64,000 nt of DNA from Paenibacillus amylolyticus (lineage in GTDB: Bacteria; Bacillota; Bacilli; Paenibacillales; Paenibacillaceae). Made by a program: the position numbers and the translations under genes. The notes under the pieces are model-generated. The model saw only the letters and a program-made list of their open reading frames with translations. It searched no databases and was not told the origin of the DNA. Positions 29,477-38,154 of the stretch are shown one piece after another; the first letter of the stretch is position 1, and each line of letters begins with the position of its first letter. The DNA is taken from assembly GCF_029689945.1 (NCBI RefSeq), contig NZ_CP121451.1:6014001-6078000 (forward strand), written 5' to 3'.

Positions 29477-29665
29477 ATTTACACTAGCCACTCCGATGAC
29501 AGAACAACCTTCCGATCGCTGTTATCCCCAGATTTTTTGATTCCTTTTTCTAAAGGGTAAATCCGGGGATAAAGGCGAGGTGTATGCTTCCGAAGTAGCT
29601 TTCTTTCAGAAAGCTTTTAGCTCCGCTTCTTCAGGTTATTTCTGTCCTCTACGTTTTGTGTAAAT
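29477..29665 (+). repeat. Interspersed structured repeat, copy B (long form)
   Basis: ATTTACAC...GTGTAAAT ends, GACAGAACAACCTT pairing with AGGTTATTTCTGTC, and the extra internal hairpin AGCTTTCT-TTC-AGAAAGCT. Fills most of the 280-bp gap between the Nudix and HAD genes. Confidence 0.8.
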
Positions 29666-29692
29666 GTTATATTCAATTAATATAACCGCCTT

Positions 29693-30355
29693 CTATAGCA
29701 ATTCCTTTAGCTCCCTAAGATATTCAATTGTATGTAAAGGACTAATCGTGATGCTGTCCTGCCAAGGTTGGTTGACCTTTATCCAGATCGTACTCATGCC
29801 TGCGCTTGCTGCTCCTTGAATATCGTTCACCGGATGATCACCAACGTAAATACATTGCTCCGGGGATAGCCCGAAATAATCAAGTGCAAGCTGAAAGATG
29901 CGTGGATCAGGCTTTTTGACTCCTGCCTCTTCTGAAACAATAATATGGTCGTAGTCATCCCGGATACCGAGTTGATCAATTTTCCCATACTGAATATCGG
30001 TCTGCCCATTGGTAATTAACCCGGTTCGATATTTCTCCCGTAGATGCTGAACGACTTCTCGCGCCTCTTCCATCAGAACGGAACTTCGCACATACTCTCT
30101 GCCATAGAACTCCATCAGTTCTGCATGTGGCGGATGTTCTGCCCAAGGCAGTTCATGCAATAGCTCGTTGAACAGAAGGGGCTTGTCCTTATAACCATCC
30201 TGATCGAGTTCAATGATTCGTTTGCTTACATCTTCGGTTGACTCAAGGTGACCAAAATAAGTCTTAATCAAACGCTGTGTGAAGCTATCAAAGGTCATTG
30301 TTCTGTTGAGAATCGTATTATCCAAATCAAAAATAACAGCTTTAATATGATCCAT
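29693..30355 (-). CDS. HAD-superfamily hydrolase (phosphatase), YjjG/REG-2-like
   Basis: 220 residues. Motif I VIFDLDNTIL at 7-16, motif II TGLITNG, motif III Lys in GVKKPDPRIF, motif IV YVGDHPVNDIQGA. The alpha-helical cap after motif I makes it subfamily IA (HAD-like noncanonical nucleotidase or phosphoglycolate-phosphatase-like). Cytosolic. It is bracketed by two direct copies of the interspersed repeat, B and C. Confidence 0.88.
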   Translation of the reverse strand: MDHIKAVIFDLDNTILNRTMTFDSFTQRLIKTYFGHLESTEDVSKRIIELDQDGYKDKPLLFNELLHELPWAEHPPHAELMEFYGREYVRSSVLMEEAREVVQHLREKYRTGLITNGQTDIQYGKIDQLGIRDDYDHIIVSEEAGVKKPDPRIFQLALDYFGLSPEQCIYVGDHPVNDIQGAASAGMSTIWIKVNQPWQDSITISPLHTIEYLRELKELL

Positions 30356-30372
30356 CGCTCTTCCCCAGTTTT

Positions 30373-30534
30373 ATCACACTGACACTCCGATGACAGAATA
30401 ACCTTCCAATTGCTGTTACCCCCAGATTTTTTTTGATTCCCTTTTATAAAGGAAAAATCCGGGGATAAAGGCGACCGCTTCGCTTTTTCAAGTTATTTCT
30501 GTCCTCTCCGTGATCGTGTGATGTCTAGTTGAAC
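30373..30534 (+). repeat. Interspersed structured repeat, copy C (short form)
   Basis: CACACTGACACTCCGATGAC at the left, CGTGTGAT then AGTTGAAC at the right; central hairpin CCCC-AGAT...ATCCGGGG. Lacks the second hairpin, as copy A does. The left outer arm (GTTCAA) is missing here. Same orientation as copy B. Confidence 0.75.
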
Positions 30535-30581
30535 TTATAACTACCTCAGTGCAAAAACAGCTTTGATGAAAGAAGCACCAG

Positions 30582-30752
30582 TTACTTTTTCTTTTTATGA
30601 TAGTGATAGCCCGTGCACAGACCCTTTTGTTTGGATTTGGCTGAACAGTTATGTCCACCATTCTTATCCAGTCTGCCCGGATGAGCGTAAGCGGAAGAAG
30701 ATACACCAACAAGTACAACAAGAGACAGGATTACAATAACAATCTTTTTCAT
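30582..30752 (-). CDS. Small secreted YHYH-domain protein
   Basis: 56 residues. Signal peptide MKKIVIVILSLVVLVGVSSS with cleavage after AYA. The mature part HPGRLDKNGGHNCSAKSKQK then GLCTGYHYH and a KKKK tail is the YHYH motif, also found fused to secreted nucleases and in many tiny Bacillus exported proteins. Its two cysteines could form a disulphide or, with histidines, a metal site (inference). Upstream sequence has AAGGGTGAC as ribosome site. A longer frame in the same place is a shadow. Confidence 0.8.
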   Translation of the reverse strand: MKKIVIVILSLVVLVGVSSSAYAHPGRLDKNGGHNCSAKSKQKGLCTGYHYHKKKK

Positions 30753-30861
30753 AAGTCACCCTTCGATCTACACCCTATGCTTTAGGGCTTAATACGTGCT
30801 ATATCATTCTACATGAAAATCCACAATTGGGATATCCTTCATCTTTTTTATGCGTACATTC

Positions 30862-31638
30862 TTATAATATTTTAAATTGCTTCAATGCATGGTTGACGCC
30901 ATCTTCACTTGCCCGTAGGGTGACATAATCGGCACTTTGTTTAATACGTTCTCCGCCATTTCCCATCGCAATTCCGATTCCCGCATAAGCTAGCAGATCC
31001 ACATCATTCTCTCCATCGCCAAAGGCCATCGTCTCTTCTCTGGTTATCTTCAGGTAGTCGAGAACTATCCCTGCGGCTATCGATTTGCTCACTTCGCTCG
31101 CTTCCAGCACATTCACCACATAGGGATGGAACCTCACGAATCGCAATGAAGGAAATCTGGTTTGGAATTTCTCCGTCTCCGCTTCATCGGCATATAAACA
31201 AATGCAATATATATCCTGTTCCAACGTGCTTATTTTCTCCGGGGAATCCATGATTCCAAGCGTATCTCGTAAGGCGTCAGTAACACGAGCATCTGCTGTA
31301 CACAATCCGTTCATCTCAAATGACTCTGTAAAATATGAAATGCTGTGCCCATGCAACTCGGCAAACTCACTGAAATCTCCTACCATCTGTGCAGAAAGTA
31401 TGGACTTATGTATCACTTCATCACCTGCTTTGATCAATGCCCCATTAGCCGAAATGATCGTCTCGATTCCTAGGTTTCTGAATTCTTCGCATAAATTATA
31501 GGGCCTGCCTGTGACAAGTACCACGTGAACACCTTTACGAATCAATTCCCGGATCGACTCTGCTGCCCGTGGTGATAAACTCCGATCTATTTCGCTCAGC
31601 AATGTACCATCCACATCAAAGAATACAGCTTTTATCAA
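30862..31638 (-). CDS. Cof-type HAD-IIB phosphatase
   Basis: 258 residues. Motif I FFDVDGTLLSEIDRSLSPRA, motif II VLVTGRPYNL, motif IV AFGDGENDVDLLAYAGIG with the terminal GNGGERIKQSADYVT that marks the Cof/YidA group. Members dephosphorylate sugar phosphates, FMN or PLP, and specificity cannot be read from sequence. Monocistronic. Confidence 0.9.
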   Translation of the reverse strand: MIKAVFFDVDGTLLSEIDRSLSPRAAESIRELIRKGVHVVLVTGRPYNLCEEFRNLGIETIISANGALIKAGDEVIHKSILSAQMVGDFSEFAELHGHSISYFTESFEMNGLCTADARVTDALRDTLGIMDSPEKISTLEQDIYCICLYADEAETEKFQTRFPSLRFVRFHPYVVNVLEASEVSKSIAAGIVLDYLKITREETMAFGDGENDVDLLAYAGIGIAMGNGGERIKQSADYVTLRASEDGVNHALKQFKIL

Positions 31639-31682
31639 AATATCCTTCCTCCTCTAATCCGCTTCCTGAGACTTCACGTAAA

Positions 31683-31730
31683 AAGAGCAAGTATAGAATA
31701 ACCTGATGCGGTCTTCCTGCACTTGCTCTT
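31683..31730 (-). terminator. Terminator after the ydbS-ydbT operon
   Basis: AAGAGCAAGT / ACTTGCTCTT stem (31683-31692, 31721-31730) followed by T5 on the minus strand. Confidence 0.75.
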
Positions 31731-31734
31731 GTGA

Positions 31735-33299
31735 TTAACGGGTCTGAACATCTCGGGTACGTCCCATGTACCAGGATTGAAATGATTCCGCCATATCCAG
31801 GGGAACATCATGTGCCCGATGATGCATAACAGGTTTGGCACGATTTACGGTATGAATGGAAGCCACACCGAACCAACGCTGTAACACATTACGGGTGATC
31901 TGCACCTCGATGACTTTCTCACGTTTGGAAATGAAGAGTGTTGAAGTGAGCGCACCGGTTCGAAGTTGAATGAAATTCTGATTCAGGATGAATCGGGTAT
32001 GGAAAAAGTCCATCACTCTGCATATTGCAATCCACACGAGCAGAATCGCAGAAATCATCCACCAGGCATGCTTTTGTCCAAACACCAATGGTTTGAAGTA
32101 CCACAATAAACCTGTGATCACAATCCACCCCCAGCTTGGTTTAAGCAGGCGCAGCCATAGTGATATTCGTGGAAGTTTCTCCATCTCCTGCGTAACCCGA
32201 TAGGACGGCAAGATCTCCTCAATCAGGCTATAAGCTTGCTTAATAGGCAAGAAAGGATAGAGCGAGTTCACCTCCTGCTCAGATTCCCCAAACTACCCGC
32301 AGTGGTAAGTTCTACTTCCACTAATCCAAGCAACCTTTTCATCGGAGACTGTGTAATTTTCACTGCCTGAACGCGTTCTTTCAGGATCGAAAATGACGTT
32401 TGTTCCATCATGCCTTTCGTGATATAGATCCGCTTAACATCCGAGGTGATCTGAAAATCCCCATACTTAACGAAGGTTCTAACGATGCCTAGAGCAATAG
32501 ATATGATCAATAAAGCCAAAATCATCAAACCGGCAATCCACCAGGAATCCAGCCAGGTTAATAACAAACTTTCCGTTACTTCTTCATCAGGAAAGAAATC
32601 TTTCACCCAGGAATAAAGTGTGCCCAGGACTGGAATCAATACCAGAAAGCTGAGTGAGGTAAACGACGCTTTGAGTATATCCTTGCGGGTCGAATGATAA
32701 TGAAGAACCCGTTCCTGTTTCTCTTTTGCAGGCAGAGACATGGCTTGATCCGTTATAATAGAGCAGACTTGCTGTGCCTCTTCGTCTTCCATATCTTTGA
32801 TTGTATCGAACGGTTCATGTTCCTCTGTTACACCTACTGTATCTGCATCGTCTGTCATATAACCCGCTACAATCTTCTCCAACTGCTCCGCTTCCCAAAG
32901 GGAAACAACGTGTAACTGAAAGGTAGCATCTTCTCCCTTAATCCCTGTCTCGAATCGGATCGACGTCACGCGGAACAATCGATGAAACAACGTCGTATGC
33001 CGGTTCACATTCTGGACCTTGGTATACGGTATCGTTCTTCGAGTACGGTTGAACACTCCACTGTAGATGTGAAAGGCCTTATCGTCTGCTGTATAACGAG
33101 ACGTAAACCATTTCCAGATGATTGAGATGATGCCGATAGAGATACCTGCATAAAAGGCGATCCTACCATAGAAAAGCCATTGGGACTCTGATCCCTGACG
33201 GAAAACAAATAAAAACAGGATGATGGCGAACGAATTCTTCACCAGTTTCCACAGACTCCACAGCATGGTTAATGGATGATGTCGCTTCAGATCAATCAT
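31735..33299 (-). CDS. ydbT: PH-domain membrane protein YdbT (frameshifted as read)
   Basis: Read as two pieces of 343 and 178 residues. They join at a run of four Cs (32286-32289): one more G gives AGSLGESEQEVNSLYPFLPI. Total about 521 residues, close to B. subtilis YdbT. Pairs of membrane helices alternate with three bacterial PH (YdbS-like) modules, each starting after a helix, for example FHIYSGVFNRTRRTIPYTKV. In B. subtilis YdbST is reported to protect against a bacteriocin-type peptide (amylocyclicin). Overlaps the ydbS stop by ATGA. Confidence 0.85.
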
Positions 33300-33793
33300 T
33301 CATCCACCTCATTAATACGTGCATAAGACGCAATCTGATGACGCAGAGCAAGCGCGACTTCCTCGGGCAATGCCGGGATTTCATGCGATGACCCCATCGT
33401 GCCAACTGATACGGAATAAAGTCCATATTTTCGCATCAAAGGTCCCTGATTTGTTGTAACCGATTGCACTTTCGCCATGGGGATAATCTGATGTACCTTG
33501 GTTAGCGCCCCACGCTTCAATTGCAGAAACTCCTCGTTCACATCATAGTACCAATGCTTATATAACCATGCAGGCTGGATGAAAATATCCCACACTGCAT
33601 AGAGCACCGATATGGCCGTAATGCCCCACAACATCCAACCAATCCACGTCTTCCATCCATAGATGGCATCGAGTGTTAGGAGTACAGCAAGGATTAGAAA
33701 GCCTATCACATTCCATAGGATGGCGCTAATTCTCCACAGATTTACCGCATGAGGGGACAGCCGTTGCTCGGGTGTATTCCACTGGATTGACAT
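33296..33793 (-). CDS. ydbS: PH-domain membrane protein YdbS
   Basis: 165 residues from ATG 33793 behind GGAGTG. Two membrane helices (about 26-45, 50-70), then one bacterial PH module: EEFLQLKRGALTKVHQIIPM, VQSVTTNQGPLMRKYGLYSV. Coupled by overlap to ydbT, as in B. subtilis. A longer upstream start to 33841 has no ribosome site. Confidence 0.88.
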   Translation of the reverse strand: MSIQWNTPEQRLSPHAVNLWRISAILWNVIGFLILAVLLTLDAIYGWKTWIGWMLWGITAISVLYAVWDIFIQPAWLYKHWYYDVNEEFLQLKRGALTKVHQIIPMAKVQSVTTNQGPLMRKYGLYSVSVGTMGSSHEIPALPEEVALALRHQIASYARINEVDE

Positions 33794-33887
33794 TTGTTCA
33801 CTCCTTTTTACCTCGGGTACATAAAAACACACATGATACACTGTACGAACAATCGTCCACGATTGATGCAGAAAGATTCCGATATTA

Positions 33888-33928
33888 AAAGAGATGACCC
33901 CTGTATAATACAGGTCGTCATCTCTTTA
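33888..33928 (-). terminator. Terminator overlapping the GNAT stop
   Basis: AAAGAGATGAC / GTCATCTCTTT with an inner CTGTA-TAA-TACAG stem and a TTTT tail. Confidence 0.75.
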
Positions 33929-34513
33929 TTCGTAATCAAAAGCGGGTTTTTGAACACCCTCTATAAAATCCTGTACGTTACACAGCCAAACCATATGGTC
34001 TGTTCCTTCGCCCCAGTAGTTCTTTGCCACCACATAGGGTTTACCGAATTTGCGTTTCCACTTCTTCTGTGCGATTCGATAGCCGCTATCCAGGCAGAAT
34101 TGCTGAATTCCCTGCTGCTGCAATTCGTTAACCAGTGCGACGATGAGCGCCGAACCAATCCCTTGACCTTGAACCTCAGGCATCACGTACAGGCTACCCA
34201 GTTCTCCGATATCGTTCAGTCGGCCCTCTGTGCATTCTCGAATCTCCTCTCCACAAGGTCCATACGAGATGGTGCCTACAATAACATCTCCCCTCTTGGC
34301 GACGAGGAAAAATACACTTGATTCCATGTTATCCTTTGCTTGCAATGCCGTGTGAATCATTGCTTTTTTGTGTGTTATTTCTTCCTGAATATCATCCAGA
34401 AGCGAGCCTATGCCCTCCTGTTCGAATGCTGCGGGGATCGTTGTCTCGAATACCTGATACGCTCCATCTGCATCCGATCGTGTCATAAGTTCAATAGTAA
34501 TTTTGTCGTCCAC
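33926..34513 (-). CDS. GNAT family N-acetyltransferase
   Basis: 195 residues, GTG start after GGAGAGG. Acetyl-CoA loop VQGQGIGSALIVALVNELQQ near residues 115-134, preceded by LGSLYVMPE, and a long N-terminal part (EGIGSLLDDIQEEI). Ends in TDHMVWLCNVQDFI, a type seen in Bacillus GNATs of about 190 residues. Substrate unknown. Confidence 0.85.
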   Translation of the reverse strand: MDDKITIELMTRSDADGAYQVFETTIPAAFEQEGIGSLLDDIQEEITHKKAMIHTALQAKDNMESSVFFLVAKRGDVIVGTISYGPCGEEIRECTEGRLNDIGELGSLYVMPEVQGQGIGSALIVALVNELQQQGIQQFCLDSGYRIAQKKWKRKFGKPYVVAKNYWGEGTDHMVWLCNVQDFIEGVQKPAFDYE

Positions 34514-34540
34514 AGGTTCCTCTCCGTTCCATATACCTTC

Positions 34541-34963
34541 TTAATCGGTACGTCGCTGAATCAGTCTTCTCAGTTGATTCGCATCCTCAAGAGAAATGCT
34601 GTACCCAGTATGCGTGTCTTCCTCGTTTACTAACAAGCCTTACATCTTGGGATCCATTCCTAATGAAAAATCATACCTTGTAACCGAGCCATCTGCATTA
34701 TTAATGCTCAACTTGTACTGTGTACCATAATCAATAATACCCTGCATACGCACTGCCTTATGTATGGCCTCCATCATGATTCGAATCTCGTCAGGTCGAT
34801 CAAACACAACATCTTGGCATGGTTCCGAGGCGAGGTTGGGATTACACGTTAAAGTGATGAGTACAGGAAGCCCTTCTTCCGCGTTCGATTCATTCGGTTT
34901 GCTGCACCCTGCCATGAACGTGGCAATGACGACTATGAGCAACACGCCTACATATCTCACCAT
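34541..34963 (-). pseudogene. Lipoprotein of unknown function with in-frame TAA
   Basis: Lipobox FMAGC at residues 16-20. The frame stops after SLGMDPKM, but the same frame continues coding-like (GLLVNEEDTHTGYSIS, LEDANQLRRLIQRRTD) to a second TAA at 34541. So the internal TAA (34638-34640) probably replaced a Lys codon in a protein of about 140 residues. The mature part contains two cysteines (CNP, PCQD). If the stop is real, the C-terminal 32 residues are lost. Confidence 0.6.
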
Positions 34964-35068
34964 ACTGTGTTCCTCCCCGACTTCGTGTTAATTAGACAAG
35001 TAATGAACAGAGGAGTAATAGATACAGTATCTAATGACTCGATTACACTGAACTTTCGGTAGTCATAT

Positions 35069-35742
35069 TCAGTTACGTAACTCCGGGTCCCATGAAGACA
35101 ACAACGCGCACAGTCGCTCCACGGTCTCTTCCACAAATACCTGAACTCTCTCACCCGTAATGAACTCAGGGGTTATTCCCGGCTCTTTTCCATTAAGAAA
35201 AGAAAACGTGTGATCCCGCCAACAGATAATCTCATCAGCAGTTAAACGATCCGTCATGTCATAACCCGGTGAGCTGTTGAGCCCCTGCCATACCTCTTCG
35301 CTCCATCTTGAACCTCGATAGAGATTGAAATCGATCTGGTCTGTCTCCTGATAATATAAACGCGCCAGTTCTTCCTTGGATCTACTCGTACCTATGGACA
35401 AGTCTGCTTTGTTGACCCGTTCGACGAATTCAGGATGCACACTCCGGAACCAGTAATAGTCTGTCATCACATGCATAAAGTACCCACGAACAAACCACTT
35501 CCATCCTTCATCGGAACGTTGTTGCATATAGGATAAGTAGAGTTCCTTCAGTCCTCCGACGTAATCTCCTTCATCTGTCGGGTTGAAATGGGTGTACTCC
35601 TTATCTTCTCTGGTTGTGCCTTCACGCATATGTATGGAATCCGGGCGATATTCCCCAGATAGAATGAACCTCGATCAGCCTGCACTTGCAGCGAGTCAGC
35701 AATCAGATTAGCAATATTGAGATGAACCATGGGTAGCGGCAT
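35069..35742 (-). CDS. Zinc-dependent phospholipase C-like hydrolase (frameshifted as read)
   Basis: Starts MPLPMVHLNIANLIADSLQV after AAAGGAG. One missing base at GGG 35643-35645 restores GNIAPDSIHMREGTT, the typical motif of this family. About 224 residues. His and Asp candidates are HL (residue 7), D in APDSIH, and H in YFMHVMTDYYW. The family is related to zinc-dependent phospholipase C and is annotated as such in Paenibacillus. No signal peptide. A paralogue lies at 45497. Confidence 0.72.
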
Positions 35743-35879
35743 AGCGTTGATCTCCTTTATATCGGGAAGTATTCTACACTATTTAGAAAATGAAAAGATA
35801 TCACCTATTGGTGCAACGTAAGGATCACTGGAATAGCGAGACTCTACTATGCTCCACCTTTTTCAACGTAAATACGTGA

Positions 35880-36659
35880 TTAATCCTGTATTCTCTCCAA
35901 TTGCATCCGGTTGAACAGCTTCTCCAGATCCGTATGGTACTCCGGGTGCGCCTTCACAAGCAGACGAATGTATTCGGACCCACATTCATAGAACATCAAG
36001 CGGTTAAACGGGGCTGTGTCTCTCATATGATTGCTTTCCTGTCCAAATTTTGCTCGAATCAGATTCTCAACATAACGCGCGTAACCCTCGTTCCACTCCA
36101 GCCAGCTCCAGTACTCGGCTTGTTCTTCATTTAATGAAGTGAACAACGCCTTTCTAGCTGTGTGGACTTGTGTCAGGTCTTTGCTCTTCAAAGCAGACAA
36201 CAATGCGTTAATCCGCTCCACAACGACTGCATCTTCGTACGGAAATTCATAATCCAGTTCCCATGTTACACGCTTCAGTTGCGTCATTTTATGTTTAATC
36301 TGAAGACGATTCACGATCCGCTCATCATACTTCTCATATACGTAGCAATGAACATATTCGTGGAATAGATAAACTTTCTGCTCCAGGTCTTTGAACGCTG
36401 CGTCCGTTACGATCGCACACATTCGTCCGTCCATATGAGGCACTGGCATGGCTGCAAGGCATTCATCTGGAATATACAAATCGTCCGGAACCGTCTTTAC
36501 CCACTCATATTGCTGCGTCTTGGACGAATAATCATAGATATATAATAAAGCTTCATAGGCGACAACCACTGGATAATGTTCTGCGAACAAAGGATGTATG
36601 CTAACCAAGTCCTTCTGAAGCTCGTTTAACTCGTTAATTTGCTCTAAAAAAGCTTCCAT
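35880..36659 (-). CDS. Uncharacterised protein with HExxH metallopeptidase-like motif
   Basis: 259 residues, no signal peptide. FHEYVHCYVYEKYDE near residue 105 holds HEYVH, and WNEGYARYVENL about 95 residues later supplies a Glu in the position of a gluzincin third ligand. This makes a cytosolic zinc peptidase plausible, though I know no named family. Start has GAGAGG upstream. Confidence 0.65.
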   Translation of the reverse strand: MEAFLEQINELNELQKDLVSIHPLFAEHYPVVVAYEALLYIYDYSSKTQQYEWVKTVPDDLYIPDECLAAMPVPHMDGRMCAIVTDAAFKDLEQKVYLFHEYVHCYVYEKYDERIVNRLQIKHKMTQLKRVTWELDYEFPYEDAVVVERINALLSALKSKDLTQVHTARKALFTSLNEEQAEYWSWLEWNEGYARYVENLIRAKFGQESNHMRDTAPFNRLMFYECGSEYIRLLVKAHPEYHTDLEKLFNRMQLERIQD

Positions 36660-36788
36660 GTTGTGAACCTCTCTTTACTGAAATGATGCGTTAATCATAC
36701 TAGATTAAGACAGATAAAACACTGAGAGAAAAATGATAATTCTGTTCGAGTGTGAAATGATGAACGTTAGAACCGCTCCCCGCGTTTC

Positions 36789-36842
36789 TCATACAGGTAG
36801 ATATCCAGTCACATTAATCAACATTAGAAATATCGTAATCAT
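36789..36842 (-). CDS. Possible 17-residue hydrophobic peptide
   Basis: AGGAGG, 10-nt spacing, then MITIFLMLINVTGYLPV and a TGA. The ribosome site is far better than chance would place in an intergenic region, but the peptide is too short to judge. The rest of 36660-37022 is empty apart from the terminator at 36967. Confidence 0.3.
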   Translation of the reverse strand: MITIFLMLINVTGYLPV

Positions 36843-36966
36843 ATTTGTTATTCCTCCTATGAACCTATTAAAGTAACACTCCCTATTCCAGCATATTTTT
36901 CCTCAGTTAACTTTTATGAAGGATGTAAGGATTATCTGGTTTGTTTACTTACTGGTTCAAAACAAA

Positions 36967-37003
36967 AAACCTCCACATCCGTAGGCAAATGGTGGAAGTT
37001 TTA
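36967..37003 (-). terminator. Terminator after the HIT gene
   Basis: AAACCTCCACAT / ATGGTGGAAGTTT, one bulge, 10-nt loop, T-rich both sides. Confidence 0.7.
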
Positions 37004-37022
37004 TAATTCGGTGTAGAACTCT

Positions 37023-37354
37023 CTAAGTTCGTTCACCACTGACTATATGCCAATGCTGATGCTTCGAGTCTTGATAACTGCCAGGTTAGTTATAATCTTC
37101 GATGAGCCTGTCTGAGCTAACATGTCGGCAGATACCTTTTTAATGACCTTCATCATTTCTAAGAGTAGCTCATCATTATTCTCTTCCTCATCTGAAATGA
37201 AGGACTGAATATGTATCTTGGGAATTACAACAATGTGATGCTTGTAGTATGGCCGAGTGTGATGATAAGCCAAAACGTTATTGGTTTCCATCACAACATT
37301 GACCGGCGTTTTACCACTCAGCACCTCATCACAATAAAAATCTTCTATCATCAT
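37023..37354 (-). CDS. HIT-family nucleotide hydrolase/transferase (frameshifted as read)
   Basis: MMIEDFYCDEVLSGKTPVNV, then HHTRPYYKHHIVVIPK, the HIT fold. As read it ends NLAVIKTRSISIGI, but one added G at 37081-37082 gives NLGSYQDSKHQHWHIVSGER, which contains the catalytic His-x-His-x-His signature (HQHWH). About 110 residues. Members hydrolyse AMP conjugates. Precedes nothing downstream; monocistronic. Confidence 0.82.
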
Positions 37355-37390
37355 GCTCCCCCATCTTCAAAGTGCGTAGGTTTCGTATAC

Positions 37391-37981
37391 CTATGATTTG
37401 GCCAAGTTTCCCTGGTCCACGGATTTCTGAATAATCTGCTGCGCATATTCCCACAAAGTCTCGGAGCCGTTCGCAATCTCACGGTTTCTGTTTAACACCT
37501 GATCCCTTGTAATGTTATATTTCTGCCATGTATCTCCCTCATTCTGATGGTTGTGGATAATAGGCTGCAGGCGATCTAGAGATGAGGCAAACTGTGCTTC
37601 AGACGTCTGTTTTGCTTCAAACTCTAGCCATAAGTGGAGTAGTTCTTCAGCCTGTTCCTTAGGCAACATTCCAAACAGCCGATGAGCCGCTTTGAGTTCA
37701 CGATCATATTTATCCGTATACCCCACTGCATCGTAGGCAAAGGTATCGCCTGCATCGATCTCTACCAGATCATGAACAAGAAGCATCTTAATGACTTTGA
37801 GCATATCCACATCCTTGTTGGCGTGACTCTGTAAAACCAAAGCCATCATCGCCAGATGCCAGGAATGCTCCGCATCATTTTCAAGTCTCTCACCATGCAT
37901 AATTCTCGTCTTTCGTTCAATCGTTTTTAGTTTATCAATCTCAATGAGAAATTGAATCTGATCCTGTAATGATTCGCTCAC
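37391..37981 (-). CDS. HD-domain phosphohydrolase, 5'-nucleotidase YfbR-like
   Basis: 196 residues, GTG start after AAGGAGG. The HD signature is spread as GERLENDAEHSWHLAMMALV and LLVHDLVEIDAGDTFAYD, which marks the YfbR/HDDC2 branch of 5'-deoxynucleotidases. Metal ligands: H in AEHSW, H-D in VHDLV, E-D in EIDAGD and a distal D. Substrate dNMPs is family knowledge. Ends close to the HIT gene. Confidence 0.85.
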   Translation of the reverse strand: MSESLQDQIQFLIEIDKLKTIERKTRIMHGERLENDAEHSWHLAMMALVLQSHANKDVDMLKVIKMLLVHDLVEIDAGDTFAYDAVGYTDKYDRELKAAHRLFGMLPKEQAEELLHLWLEFEAKQTSEAQFASSLDRLQPIIHNHQNEGDTWQKYNITRDQVLNRNREIANGSETLWEYAQQIIQKSVDQGNLAKS

Positions 37982-38005
37982 AGCATTTCCTCCTTCATGT
38001 CAGAA

Positions 38006-38150
38006 ATCACATCTGATATTCATAGATTCTCGTCTCTTCATCATCCATCAGATACTCTTTCGCTTTTACCTCTTAAATACATGGTCCTGAAGTTTTCCAC
38101 CAACAATTTGGTCGCCGTCCAGCATCTGCAGAGGTATCGATAATTAGCAT
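38006..38150 (-). pseudogene. Possible coding remnant
   Basis: Minus strand reads MLDGDQIVGGKLQDHVFK, then in the next frame EVKAKEYLMDDEETRIYEYQ before a TGA at 38011. The composition is protein-like in both parts, joined by one indel at about 38070. No start with ribosome site and no family known to me. Looks like the 3' end of a lost gene. Confidence 0.3.
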
Positions 38151-38154
38151 AATC

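Noticed and set aside
30488..30721. 77-residue minus-strand frame
   Set aside because: Overlaps the YHYH gene in another frame, and its end lies in repeat copy C.
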